A stretch of DNA of 64,000 nt from UA16 sp002292325 (GTDB taxonomy: Bacteria; Bacteroidota; Bacteroidia; Flavobacteriales_D; Sanyastnellaceae). Where the stretch lies: positions 248,001 through 312,000 of the forward strand of contig CALSRC010000001.1 in assembly GCA_943788645.1 (NCBI GenBank), given 5' to 3'. Shown piece by piece: positions 15,367-23,842 of the stretch. The translations under genes and the position numbers were made by a program. The first letter of the stretch is position 1. Each line of letters begins with the position of its first letter. The notes below the pieces were generated by a model. That model saw only the letters and a program-made list of their open reading frames with translations. It was not told the origin of the DNA and made no database searches.

Positions 15367-17163
15367 CTAAGTGCTGAAATGAGCGAGGATCGCACGGGCG
15401 ACTTTCAAATGGACGACGGCAAGTAATTCCTTTTCTGAAGCTTTTCGAATGACATCAACGGTCTTGAAATGCTCCATGAGCGCGAGCCGGGTTTTGGCTC
15501 CCACGCCTTGAATTTCGTCGAGTTCTGAATGAAGCGCTGCTTTGCTTCGGCGTTTTCTGTGGTGGTCCAATGAAAACCGGTGAGCCTCATTTCGCAAGTG
15601 CTGAATCAGTTTGAGTGTGGAGGAACGTTTATCCAAATACAGCGGATGCTGGTCGCCGGGATAATAAATTTCTTCCAATCGCTTTGCGATGCCGATGATG
15701 GCAATTTTACCCCGAAGCCCTAGGCTTTCTAACGCTTCAAGTGCGTGAGAAAGTTGCCCTTTTCCTCCATCAATGACGATGAGTTGTGGAAGCGGTTCAC
15801 CCGCTGTGACGAGGCGGTGGTAGCGCCGGTGCACGACCTCGGTCATGGATGCAAAATCATCCGGACCGTCTACGGTGCGAATGTTGAATTTTCGGTAGTC
15901 TGATTTTGCCGGCTTGCCGTTTTTGAAGACCACGCAGGCCGAAGCGGGATTGGTGCCTTGGATGTTGGAATTATCAAAGCATTCGATGTGCACGGGCAAT
16001 TCTGATAAACGAAGGTCTTCTTTTGCGGTTTCAAGCAAACGTTGGGTTGCGGCCTCGGGATGGGTTTGCTCCATTTGTTTCTGCCGATCGCGCATGAAAA
16101 ACTTGGCATTTCGCTCAGACATTTCGACCAACCGAAGTTTGTCGCCGCGTTGAGGAACGTGAAACTGCACGCCATTTAAGGGCAGATCAATTTCAAAGGG
16201 GGTGTAAATCGCATTGGCATCGCCTCCAAACTTGTCGCGCATTTGGACGATGGCGGCTTCCAAAATTTCCTTGGGTTCCTCCCCCAATTTTCGCCGAACT
16301 TCGGACGTATGGCCTTTGGTGATCGTACCGTTCTGTATCTTGAGAAAGTTTACATACGCACACCGCGCATCTTGCACAATCGAGTAGACCTCTACGTCAT
16401 GGATGCCGGTGTGAACAATGGTGTTTTTGGCTTGGTATTTTTTGACCGCAGCGAGTTTACGCTTGAACTGTTCGGCCTCTTCAAACCGAAATGTTTCAGC
16501 CGCATGAGCCATTTGACCCTCAAGCGTGCGGACCACTTCGCCGAGGTGCCCGCGCAACAAATACCGAATGGCTGCGATGCTCTCGTTGTACCCTTCCTCA
16601 GTTTGTTTACCAACGCACGGTCCCATGCAATTTCCGATGTGGTATTCAAGGCATACCCGGAATTTTTGATTGGCGATGTTGTCTTCGGTTAGGGCAAGAG
16701 CACAGGTTCGAATGGGATAAAGCTTTCGGCACAAATCCAACACGGTGTGCATCACCTTGACACTCGGAAAAGGACCGAAATACTCACTTCCATCTTTGAT
16801 GAATTGCCGCGTGGCAAAAATCCGAGGGAATCGCTCTTTTTTGATGACGATGAACGGGTAAGTCTTGTCGTCCTTGAGCTGGATGTTGTAGAGCGGCTTG
16901 TGCTCTTTGATCAAGCTATTTTCCAACAACAGCGCGTCAGCTTCCGATGGCGCAATCAACCATTCAATGTCATGGATCTTGGAGACGAGCAACCGAGTCT
17001 TGCCGTATTGGTGTTGCTTTGTAAAGTAGCTCGAGACGCGCTTCTTGAGGTCCTTGGCTTTACCAACGTACAGAAGCCGCTTATCCGCATCGAAGTACTG
17101 GTACACGCCTGGCTGATGAGGCAAGCGTGCGAGGGTGTTTTCTATGTGCTCCGATTTTCGCAT
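15367..17163 (-). CDS. uvrC: UvrABC excinuclease subunit C
   Basis: UvrC makes both incisions in nucleotide excision repair after damage recognition by UvrA and UvrB. The 598-residue protein has the GIY-YIG nuclease for the 3' cut (residues about 14-95: GVYQYFDADKRLLYVGKAKD), a UVR helix pair for UvrB binding (near 205-235), the RNase H-like domain for the 5' cut with IECFDNSNIQGT, PQLIVIDGGKGQL and LRNEAHRFSL, and C-terminal helix-hairpin-helix segments (IQGVGAKTRLALMEHF). All expected catalytic Asp and His positions appear. Length is typical. It is divergent from the SDR gene with a 44-base spacer. Confidence 0.95.
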   Translation of the reverse strand: MRKSEHIENTLARLPHQPGVYQYFDADKRLLYVGKAKDLKKRVSSYFTKQHQYGKTRLLVSKIHDIEWLIAPSEADALLLENSLIKEHKPLYNIQLKDDKTYPFIVIKKERFPRIFATRQFIKDGSEYFGPFPSVKVMHTVLDLCRKLYPIRTCALALTEDNIANQKFRVCLEYHIGNCMGPCVGKQTEEGYNESIAAIRYLLRGHLGEVVRTLEGQMAHAAETFRFEEAEQFKRKLAAVKKYQAKNTIVHTGIHDVEVYSIVQDARCAYVNFLKIQNGTITKGHTSEVRRKLGEEPKEILEAAIVQMRDKFGGDANAIYTPFEIDLPLNGVQFHVPQRGDKLRLVEMSERNAKFFMRDRQKQMEQTHPEAATQRLLETAKEDLRLSELPVHIECFDNSNIQGTNPASACVVFKNGKPAKSDYRKFNIRTVDGPDDFASMTEVVHRRYHRLVTAGEPLPQLIVIDGGKGQLSHALEALESLGLRGKIAIIGIAKRLEEIYYPGDQHPLYLDKRSSTLKLIQHLRNEAHRFSLDHHRKRRSKAALHSELDEIQGVGAKTRLALMEHFKTVDVIRKASEKELLAVVHLKVARAILAHFST

Positions 17164-17195
17164 TGTTGCTGCGAATTTCGGGCGGATTATCCAAC

Positions 17196-17203
17196 TAACT
17201 TCG
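17196..17203 (+). promoter_or_regulatory. -7 element four bases before the SDR start
   Basis: TAACTTCG, then GTCC, then ATG at 17208, in the short spacer divergent from uvrC. One base differs from TAnnTTTG. Confidence 0.5.
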
Positions 17204-17207
17204 GTCC

Positions 17208-18230
17208 ATGGTTTTTGTTACGGGTGGAACGGGTTTGGTCGGGCGCCATTTGGTGGACGAATTGTTGAAGGAGGGGCGTGACGTGCATGCGTTTTGTCGG
17301 TCAACGACCAACCGCGAACAGCTGGAGGGTTTTTTGGATCAATGTGGAACGGATCGCTCTCGTTTAACTTGGGTGGAGGGCGATATCGAAAATGAGATGT
17401 TTCTGGAAGAGGCCTTGGAAAACTGTTCACGTGTGTACCATTGCGCTGCACTCGTATCCTTTCACCGCAAGGATGCGGACGCGCTGAAGCGAATCAACCG
17501 GGATGCCACAGGTACCTTGGTCAATGCCATGCTGCACGCAGGGATACCCGAGTTGGTGCATGTAAGTTCTGTAGCTGCGCTGGGCAGGAAGCCAGGTGAA
17601 CCGGTTCACGAAGACGTTCCGTTTGAGGATGGGCACGACGTCAGTGCGTACGCTCGATCTAAGTTTGATGCGGAATTGGAGGTATGGCGGGGTCAAGAAG
17701 AAGGATTAAAGGTGTTGACTGTGAATCCCGTTATCGTGCTGGGTCCGGGAGATTTTTCTCGGAGTTCATCCATGCTTTTTACGCTGGTGCATCGGGGGTT
17801 GAGTTGGTATCCAACGGGATCGAATGGATTTGTTTCTGCTCGGGATGTGGCACGAGCCGCAACGCTTTTGTCGACCAATGATTGCTGGGGGGAGCGTTTT
17901 GTAGTGTGTTCAGAGAACTGCTCCTATCTTCAATTGATGACCTGGATGGCGGAGGAAATGGGCGTTCGAGCGCCGCATCGTCCGCTCCGGAGTTGGATGA
18001 TGGGGGCGGCTTGGCGGCTCAGCGCAGGATGGGAATTGATCAGCGGGCGCCGGGCCCCAATTTCGAAGGAGTCAGTGGAAACCACGCACAAACGCCATGA
18101 TTACGCTTCGGACAAATTGCAGCGAGCATTGGCAGCGAAAGGCGTGCATTGGAATTACCAGTCTTTGAAGGAGACGGTGGCCGCTACTGTTCCCTACGTC
18201 TTTGAGGCATTGGGTCCTCCTCGGAGATAA
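17208..18230 (+). CDS. Extended SDR family NAD(P)-dependent epimerase/dehydrogenase
   Basis: The 340-residue protein is an extended short-chain dehydrogenase. It opens with FVTGGTGLVGRHLVDELL (GxxGxxG NAD(P)-binding loop), has VYHCAALVSF, the catalytic YARSK (Tyr and Lys), VHVSSVAALG with the catalytic Ser, and TVNPVIVLGPGDF. This pattern resembles dihydroflavonol reductase/3-beta-HSD-like members often found next to DUF4296 and dihydroorotase in Flavobacteriia. The substrate is unknown. Its 3' end overlaps the convergent DUF4296 gene by 47 bases. The start is supported by a -7 element four bases upstream. Confidence 0.85.
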   Translation: MVFVTGGTGLVGRHLVDELLKEGRDVHAFCRSTTNREQLEGFLDQCGTDRSRLTWVEGDIENEMFLEEALENCSRVYHCAALVSFHRKDADALKRINRDATGTLVNAMLHAGIPELVHVSSVAALGRKPGEPVHEDVPFEDGHDVSAYARSKFDAELEVWRGQEEGLKVLTVNPVIVLGPGDFSRSSSMLFTLVHRGLSWYPTGSNGFVSARDVARAATLLSTNDCWGERFVVCSENCSYLQLMTWMAEEMGVRAPHRPLRSWMMGAAWRLSAGWELISGRRAPISKESVETTHKRHDYASDKLQRALAAKGVHWNYQSLKETVAATVPYVFEALGPPRR

Positions 18231-18633
18231 CCGTGGAAGAGTCTGTATTGCGTTCTTCCTCAATGAGTTGTCGTTCGAGTACACTGAGATTTTCGATAAC
18301 CTCTTCCAACAATCCATCCAGGGCTTCAGGACATTGGTACCACCAGGAATAGGTGGTTTTGAATCGTTCTTCGTCTATGTTCCACCGATCAAAAAGCTCG
18401 GCGTATTGGTTTTCAATGCGGTCGTTTTCATCATCGTTGCGAAACAACCGCTGTTTTAACGCGCCTTCGATGAGGTGAACTTCGGTCAGCACATGAAGAA
18501 ACGTATCACGGGGAATCACATCAACGGGTGGCTCTGGTTCTGGAAAGGTTGGGCCACTCGAGCAACCAGCCAAGGAGGTAATAAGAAGAACTGCTATCCC
18601 CCTCCAAGGGTTCGTTCGTGCGGTCGAACTCAT
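18184..18633 (-). CDS. DUF4296 family lipoprotein
   Basis: A 149-residue protein with a lipoprotein signal peptide ending in SLAGC. The body is helical, with VLTEVHLIEGAL and the YSWWYQCPE segment typical of DUF4296, a Bacteroidota-specific domain of unknown function. A low-complexity acidic and basic tail follows. Its ATG overlaps the dihydroorotase TGA (18630-18633), and this gene order with pyrC is conserved in the phylum. The last 47 bases are also coding, on the other strand, for the SDR protein. Confidence 0.8.
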   Translation of the reverse strand: MSSTARTNPWRGIAVLLITSLAGCSSGPTFPEPEPPVDVIPRDTFLHVLTEVHLIEGALKQRLFRNDDENDRIENQYAELFDRWNIDEERFKTTYSWWYQCPEALDGLLEEVIENLSVLERQLIEEERNTDSSTVISEEDPMPQRRREQ

Positions 18634-19994
18634 CGGTTAAAAGTGAGGCGTTGACCGGCATGATTGCCATGATTTGTAAGCACCCGATCACCGTCATAGA
18701 CCTGCACACCGTTTACCCAGGTACCTCGGATGCGCGATTTAAAAGCTGTTCCCTCGAATGGTGACCATCCACATTTGTACAAAATATTGGATTTACGAAC
18801 GGTCCAAGCATCGTTTGGATCGACCAAAACTAAATCCGCCTGGTACCCTGCTCGAATGTAGCCTCGCCCTTCAATATCAAACAAATCAGCCACACGATGC
18901 GCCATCAAGTTTACCACTTCTTCAACGGGTAAGACACCTTGGTGAACCAATTCCAACATGGCTGGAAGGGCGTGCTGCACCAATGGTCCTCCGGAGGGGG
19001 CTTGGAAATAGGCATTGTTCTTTTCCTCTGCGGTGTGGGGTGCATGATCCGTTGCGACCACATCGATGCGTCCGTTCAGGATTCCGGCTCGAATCGCTTC
19101 GCGATCCTCTGCAGTCTTGACGGCAGGATTCCATTTGATGTGGGTTCCTTTTGCTGCATAATCTGCATCGGTAAACCACAAGTGATGGATGCACGCCTCC
19201 GCAGTGATGCGTTTTTCAATCGATGGGATGTCGTTCCGAAACAACCCAACCTCGCGAGCTGTCGAGATGTGGAGGATGTGGAGTCGAGTATTGGATTTTT
19301 CAGCCAATTCAACGGCCATAGAGGAGGATCTGTAGCAGGCTTCTGCGCTGCGAATGAGTGGATGTTGGCCGATGGGGACAACTTCACCGAATCGATCACG
19401 CGCTGCCGCAGTATTGCGTCGGATGGTGGCTTCATCTTCGCAGTGGGTGGCGACAAGGGTGGGGCTCTCTTTAAATACAGCTTCAAGCACTGAGCGATTG
19501 TCGACGAGCATATTGCCCGTAGAGGACCCCATGAACACCTTTACACCACAGATTTTTTTGGGATCGGTTTTGAGCACCTCGCTGAGGTTGTCATTTGATG
19601 CCCCCATGAAAAAGGAGTAGTTGACAGCGCTCACCTCTTCCGCTCGGTCGTATTTGTCTTGCAGGAGCCCTTGTGTTAGCGCTTGAGGAACGGTGTTGGG
19701 CATCTCCATGAAAGAGGTGATTCCACCCGCAGCTGCCGCGGCTGACTCCGTAGCTATTTCACCCTTATGGGTGAGTCCGGGTTCACGAAAATGAACTTGG
19801 TCATCGATGGCGCCAGGCAATAACCACAAACCTTGTGCATCAATCTGAATGGCTTCAGAAGCCTCTGGATGTCGATTGCACGCATCGCCAACTGCGCCTA
19901 TGGTACCGTCTCGCGCAATGAGCACGTCATCGACCTGGACTTTTCCTTCATTGACAATGGATGCGCGAATGAAACGGGTCGGTGCGGCGAGCAT
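18630..19994 (-). CDS. pyrC: Dihydroorotase
   Basis: Dihydroorotase closes carbamoyl-aspartate to dihydroorotate in pyrimidine synthesis. The 454-residue amidohydrolase has the metal-site segments LPGAIDDQVHFREPG (about residues 57-71), CGVKVFMGSST, VATHCEDEAT, LHILHIST and the final DVVATDHAPHT with the catalytic Asp, then a YQADLVLVD tail domain. The first His of the usual HxH motif is replaced by Gln (DQVH instead of DxHxH). I recall this variant in other Bacteroidota enzymes, so it may still be active. It is followed by DUF4296 and preceded by the polyprenol-mannose synthase, all on one strand. Confidence 0.9.
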   Translation of the reverse strand: MLAAPTRFIRASIVNEGKVQVDDVLIARDGTIGAVGDACNRHPEASEAIQIDAQGLWLLPGAIDDQVHFREPGLTHKGEIATESAAAAAGGITSFMEMPNTVPQALTQGLLQDKYDRAEEVSAVNYSFFMGASNDNLSEVLKTDPKKICGVKVFMGSSTGNMLVDNRSVLEAVFKESPTLVATHCEDEATIRRNTAAARDRFGEVVPIGQHPLIRSAEACYRSSSMAVELAEKSNTRLHILHISTAREVGLFRNDIPSIEKRITAEACIHHLWFTDADYAAKGTHIKWNPAVKTAEDREAIRAGILNGRIDVVATDHAPHTAEEKNNAYFQAPSGGPLVQHALPAMLELVHQGVLPVEEVVNLMAHRVADLFDIEGRGYIRAGYQADLVLVDPNDAWTVRKSNILYKCGWSPFEGTAFKSRIRGTWVNGVQVYDGDRVLTNHGNHAGQRLTFNR

Positions 19995-19999
19995 GGAGG

Positions 20000-20734
20000 T
20001 TACTTTTTAGCGTTGGGGTTGGGTCGTATCGGTCGAAACCGCATTTGCAGCACGCCGAGAAAAGCTTCTCGGAAAATGTTCATGCTCATTTTACTGGTTC
20101 CGAACTCTCTATCGGCAAAGGTAATGGGCACTTCTACGATGCGAAAGCCTAATCGGTGCGCATTGTATTTCATTTCGATTTGAAAGGCGTACCCAATGAA
20201 TCGAATCCGATTGAGATCGATGCGATCCAAGACATCGGCTCGATAACACTTAAATCCGGCTGTGCTGTCGCGCACTCCGAGCCACAAGATGGTATTCACA
20301 TAAACTGAAGCGAAGTAACTCATGAGTATCCGTCCAAGTGGCCAATTGCTCACTTTACCGCCGGAAACGTAACGGGATCCAACGGCAACATCAGCCCCTG
20401 ATTTGCAGGCTTCGCGCAACCGGACCAAATCTTGGGGTGTGTGCGAAAAGTCGCAATCCATTTCGTAGACCAATTCATACTTGCGTTCCAGTGCCCAGCG
20501 AAAACCAGCGATGTATGCCGTGCCCAGTCCGAGTTTTCCCGATCGCTCCAACAGATGAATGCGCTCGGGGTTTTGTTTCTGCGCCGTTTTCACGACGTCT
20601 GCAGTTCCATCCGGAGATCCGTCATCCACGATCAACACGTGGAATGGGGGCTCGAGATCCATGACCGAATCCAGCATGCGCTGGATGTTTTCGATTTCGT
20701 TGTAGGTGGGTATTATGACAAGACTTTCAACCAT
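20000..20734 (-). CDS. Polyprenol monophosphomannose synthase-like glycosyltransferase (GT2)
   Basis: A 244-residue GT-A enzyme with VIIPTYNEIENIQRML at the start, the nucleotide-binding VLIVDDGSPDGTADVV, and YVYEMDCDFSHTP-like DxD region (MDCDFSH). The C-terminal part has GFKCYRADVL and FADREFGTSKM, hallmark motifs of dolichol/polyprenol-phosphate mannosyltransferases. The enzyme moves mannose from GDP-mannose to a lipid carrier at the cytoplasmic membrane. It has no C-terminal membrane segments, like the short family members. The gene sits five bases from pyrC in the same operon. Confidence 0.88.
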   Translation of the reverse strand: MVESLVIIPTYNEIENIQRMLDSVMDLEPPFHVLIVDDGSPDGTADVVKTAQKQNPERIHLLERSGKLGLGTAYIAGFRWALERKYELVYEMDCDFSHTPQDLVRLREACKSGADVAVGSRYVSGGKVSNWPLGRILMSYFASVYVNTILWLGVRDSTAGFKCYRADVLDRIDLNRIRFIGYAFQIEMKYNAHRLGFRIVEVPITFADREFGTSKMSMNIFREAFLGVLQMRFRPIRPNPNAKK

Positions 20735-20736
20735 GA

Positions 20737-21621
20737 TCAGCAGCTCATTCGAAGCAAGTTAATTTCGGCAGTTGTCAAATGACGGAAGCTACCGCGTGGG
20801 ACGTCTTTTTTAGTAAGCGGGCCGAGGATGACTCGGTCAACTTTGATAACATGATAGCCTAACTGCTCGAGCATTCGCCGAGCAATGCGGCTGCGACTGG
20901 ATACGATTTTGAGCCCGATTTGGTTGCGTTCATCATTGGCGAATTCAGCTTCTTCCGCACGCACGAACCCTTTATCCACAACAAAACCTTTCTTCAATTC
21001 ATCCAGATGCTTCTGCTGCACTTTCTCTCCTAGTCCAATGTGGAATAGTCGCGCGGCACCGGATGAGGGCGCGTTCATGCGCACCATCAATTCTTCGTCG
21101 TTGGTGAAAAGCATTAGACCGGTGCTCTCACGGTCGAGCTTATCAATCGAACGAATGGGTTCTTTGCAGGCTTTTTGGACCAATTCCAGCACACCTCTTC
21201 TTGCACGCGCATCGCCTATAGAAGTCCCAAATCCTTTGGGTTTATTCAACAAAACATAGCGCTTGGTTTCAGGACGAATGGACGTTCCCCCCACCTGCAC
21301 AGCGTCATTGGCATTCACTTTATAGCCCATTTGGACGATGATTTCCCCATTGACTGTGATGACACCCGACTCAATAAGTGCGTCCGCTTCCCTGCGGGAA
21401 CAAACCCCAGCATTGGCAATGAACCGATTGAGCCGCATCGGCCCACCAGCGATGCCCAAGGGTTTTTTGGCCGGCGCTGGCCCTCGGCGAACAGGACGAC
21501 CACTTCCTCCTTGCTGGTCGGGACGAAAATCTTTCCGGCTGCTCGATGAGCGTTTGGAATGGGGCTTCCCAGTTGGTTTGGGGCGTGATCCGGAACGTCC
21601 AGAGGAGGCAGGCTTCTTCAT
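20737..21621 (-). CDS. rRNA pseudouridine synthase (RsuA/RluB family)
   Basis: The 294-residue protein begins with a basic, low-complexity tail of about 65 residues, then an S4 RNA-binding domain (MRLNRFIANAGVCSRREADA) and the catalytic domain with YVLLNKPKGFGTS and IDKLDRESTGLMLFTND, where the Asp of KLDRES is the catalytic residue. Further motifs are KIVSSRSRIARRMLEQLGY and RVILGPL. It isomerises specific uridines in 23S or 16S rRNA; I cannot tell RluB from RsuA-type. I chose ATG 21621, since a -7 element sits four bases before it; a longer frame to 21651 exists. The basic tail is common in Bacteroidota homologues. Confidence 0.88.
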   Translation of the reverse strand: MKKPASSGRSGSRPKPTGKPHSKRSSSSRKDFRPDQQGGSGRPVRRGPAPAKKPLGIAGGPMRLNRFIANAGVCSRREADALIESGVITVNGEIIVQMGYKVNANDAVQVGGTSIRPETKRYVLLNKPKGFGTSIGDARARRGVLELVQKACKEPIRSIDKLDRESTGLMLFTNDEELMVRMNAPSSGAARLFHIGLGEKVQQKHLDELKKGFVVDKGFVRAEEAEFANDERNQIGLKIVSSRSRIARRMLEQLGYHVIKVDRVILGPLTKKDVPRGSFRHLTTAEINLLRMSC

Positions 21622-21625
21622 GCCG

Positions 21626-21633
21626 CTAAGATA
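21626..21633 (-). promoter_or_regulatory. -7 element four bases before the pseudouridine synthase start
   Basis: Reverse strand TATCTTAG, CGGC, then ATG at 21621. It differs at one base from TAnnTTTG and lies inside the last codons of yraN. Confidence 0.45.
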
Positions 21634-21638
21634 CCGAA

Positions 21639-22001
21639 TCATGGCAGGCAAACGAATGCATCCTCAATGTGTTCGATGCGTCGAGCATTTCGGGCATATT
21701 CGATGCATAGGATGTCGAAACGAATGTGCACCGCATCAATCTCATGATGACGCAAAAAAGTATGAGCGGCGCGTATGATTCTTCGTTGCTTTTGATCATT
21801 GACCGCCGCAATGGCAGATTCCAAGTAACCCCAGCGACGGACTTTTACTTCCACAAAGACCCAGGTTTGGTTTTTGCGGCCGACCAAATCGATTTCATAA
21901 CGCTTCCACCTCCAATTTCGGGCGACTACTTGCGTATTTTTCTTCTCCAGGTAGATGACGGCCAATGTCTCGCCCCACCGACCGCGTTGGGTGGTATTCA
22001 T
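21639..22001 (-). CDS. yraN: YraN family (UPF0102) endonuclease-like protein
   Basis: A 120-residue protein with RGRWGETLAVIYLE at the N-terminus, NWRWKRYEIDLVGR, and VFVEVKVRR, the Asp-Glu-x-Lys pattern of the Holliday-junction-resolvase-like restriction endonuclease fold. A KQRRIIRAAHTFL helix follows. The catalytic-looking Asp (EIDLV) and EVK are kept. The biological substrate of the family is not established. It lies 17 bases upstream of the pseudouridine synthase on the same strand and is divergent from the outer membrane protein gene by 37 bases. Confidence 0.88.
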   Translation of the reverse strand: MNTTQRGRWGETLAVIYLEKKNTQVVARNWRWKRYEIDLVGRKNQTWVFVEVKVRRWGYLESAIAAVNDQKQRRIIRAAHTFLRHHEIDAVHIRFDILCIEYARNARRIEHIEDAFVCLP

Positions 22002-22026
22002 GTGTTAAAGAAGGGGATGAACTGCG

Positions 22027-22034
22027 TAATTTTG
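22027..22034 (+). promoter_or_regulatory. -7 element four bases before the outer membrane protein start
   Basis: TAATTTTG, a full match to TAnnTTTG, then ACGC, then ATG at 22039, in the 37-base spacer divergent from yraN. Confidence 0.6.
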
Positions 22035-22038
22035 ACGC

Positions 22039-22935
22039 ATGATTTTTCGATGCAGTCCGGGGATTTATGTGTGTTTAGCGCTGCTGGCATCTTCGGATGT
22101 TTGGGGCCAATCGAGTCGGTTTTCTGCAGAAGAGGAATGGTACATTTCGTGGGGCTACAACCGGTCAGCTTATGCGGAGTCTACCGTGCACATGTGGGGA
22201 GAAAATGCGTCTGGAGGTGCGTTTGATGTGACCCTCAAGGATGTTCGTGCAAACGACATGCCGGAGCGTTTTCAAGCGAAGGTTTATTTTCATCCTGGGT
22301 TATTCACCATCCCTCAGTTCAATGCCCGGTTTGGCAAAAAGGTGCGACCCAATTGGTGGATTTCGGCGGGCTGGGACCACATGAAATACAAGCTGAAAAA
22401 GGAATGGGTGGAAGCTGAGGGGTTTGCCCCAGCAGAAGACTTTGCGGCTGAATCATCCGGTCTCGATCAGGTGCAATGGAATGGCGACTCACTGTACTGG
22501 GGCCCCGGATTTAATTTCGAGCACAGCGATGGGATGAATTTTGTTCGGTTTAGTGCGGAACATGAACATCGCATTTGGACCTCGAAGAGGGGGAATTTTG
22601 CCCTTCGTGCTTTTGAGGCATTAGGAGCGGGTGTGGTGGTGTGCAGCACAGATTTTAGGTGGGCGGGCGAGCGAGTCAAGAATCCTCAGCATATCAGTGG
22701 GGTAGGTTTAGGAATGCATGCGGGTGTTCGTGCTCAATTCCATCGGCGTTTCATGTTGCAGGTAACCGGCCACGGCGGCGCTCTCTCGCTCCCATGGATT
22801 CGCATTCAAGGACCCACCGATGCTGGAGCCTCACAAAATGTGCAATACGTTGAGTGGGCCTTTGCCTTGGCTTATTTAATTGGGCCTTCTCACACGTCTG
22901 ATCGCCGAGGCTGTGAAACCTGTCCGCGCTGGTAA
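22039..22935 (+). CDS. Putative outer membrane beta-barrel protein
   Basis: The 298-residue protein has a signal peptide (cut near SDVWGQ) and then alternating amphipathic strands rich in aromatic residues: EEWYISWGYNRSAY, RPNWWISAGWDHMKY, DSLYWGPGFNFEHSDG and EHRIWTSKRG. There is no recognisable enzyme motif. The overall look is that of a small outer-membrane barrel, like many uncharacterised Bacteroidota proteins. It ends just seven bases before the convergent coiled-coil gene. I cannot assign a ligand or function. Confidence 0.55.
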   Translation: MIFRCSPGIYVCLALLASSDVWGQSSRFSAEEEWYISWGYNRSAYAESTVHMWGENASGGAFDVTLKDVRANDMPERFQAKVYFHPGLFTIPQFNARFGKKVRPNWWISAGWDHMKYKLKKEWVEAEGFAPAEDFAAESSGLDQVQWNGDSLYWGPGFNFEHSDGMNFVRFSAEHEHRIWTSKRGNFALRAFEALGAGVVVCSTDFRWAGERVKNPQHISGVGLGMHAGVRAQFHRRFMLQVTGHGGALSLPWIRIQGPTDAGASQNVQYVEWAFALAYLIGPSHTSDRRGCETCPRW

Positions 22936-22942
22936 AGAAAGT

Positions 22943-23812
22943 TTAGTCGAGCACCAATTGGGCAAAACCAATGGACTCGTCGCCCTCCAAAATCCGAATG
23001 ACGTAAGCCCCTGTGGGCAAGTCTGTTTGTGGTATATAGAATATGCAAGCCTCGATCCGTTCGCTGTTATAATCGATTACCCGGGTGGCGCTGATTGGCG
23101 AACCTTTTGAATTGGAGAGTTCAGACTGCTCACCCGGAAGCACTTGACCTTCTTCATTGGTGACCTGTAAGTGAAGCGTTTTGGAACCGGGTTCGGCGAT
23201 GCGGTTTTCCAGCAGGGTGAAACAGACTTTGATCATGCTTGTTCGGGAGGCGCGCAAGGTTTCCCGCTGACGACCATTGGAAACCAAGCGAATGCCAACG
23301 GCAGATGTTTCAGCTGCTTGGAGTGTTTGGCCTGCAACAATCATTTCCTCCATATTTTGCTGACGCTCCACCAAATCGGAATTGCGTTCTTGGACGGCTT
23401 CTACCCGCGCCCTCATTTGATCGTTTTCATCAATTAGGGCGAGGTTCAGCTGGTTCAATGAATCAATGGTAGCGACGTAGCCTTTCATAATGAAGCGGAG
23501 TGTTTCGGCTTCTTTCTTCACCCGGCCTAGTTCCCAGTTTCCATTTTTGACCTGGGTGACGAGTTTGTCAATTTGGGTCCGCTGGTCCGCTATTTCAGCC
23601 AGAATCAATGCGTTTTCAGTCGAGAGGGTATCATAACTGAACCGCAACTTTTCCAGGTCAAACATGACCTGATCTCGATCCAACGTAAGCGCGGCATTAT
23701 CGGCTTCTGCTTCGGCTACGGCTTCTGATTTTTGGTACAATTGCAAGCCCAAGAACAAGCACAAAAATGCCAGAACTCCGGAAACAATCATGAAAATACG
23801 GCGAGACTCCAT
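22943..23812 (-). CDS. Membrane-anchored coiled-coil protein of unknown function
   Basis: A 289-residue protein with one N-terminal membrane helix (IFMIVSGVLAFLCLFLGLQL), then about 130 residues of heptad-rich coiled coil (from SEAVAEAEADNAAL to ERQQNMEEM), then a compact C-terminal domain with VCFTLLENRIAEPGSKTLHL and YVIRILEGDESIG. The C-terminal part probably folds as a beta-sandwich in the periplasm. Similar architectures are common in Bacteroidota, usually unnamed. I chose ATG 23812; a GTG one codon upstream is possible. It is on the same strand as the TonB-domain gene with a 30-base gap. Confidence 0.65.
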   Translation of the reverse strand: MESRRIFMIVSGVLAFLCLFLGLQLYQKSEAVAEAEADNAALTLDRDQVMFDLEKLRFSYDTLSTENALILAEIADQRTQIDKLVTQVKNGNWELGRVKKEAETLRFIMKGYVATIDSLNQLNLALIDENDQMRARVEAVQERNSDLVERQQNMEEMIVAGQTLQAAETSAVGIRLVSNGRQRETLRASRTSMIKVCFTLLENRIAEPGSKTLHLQVTNEEGQVLPGEQSELSNSKGSPISATRVIDYNSERIEACIFYIPQTDLPTGAYVIRILEGDESIGFAQLVLD

Positions 23813-23842
23813 CACTCGGAAAGGTGCAAAAGTTGGGCCAAA

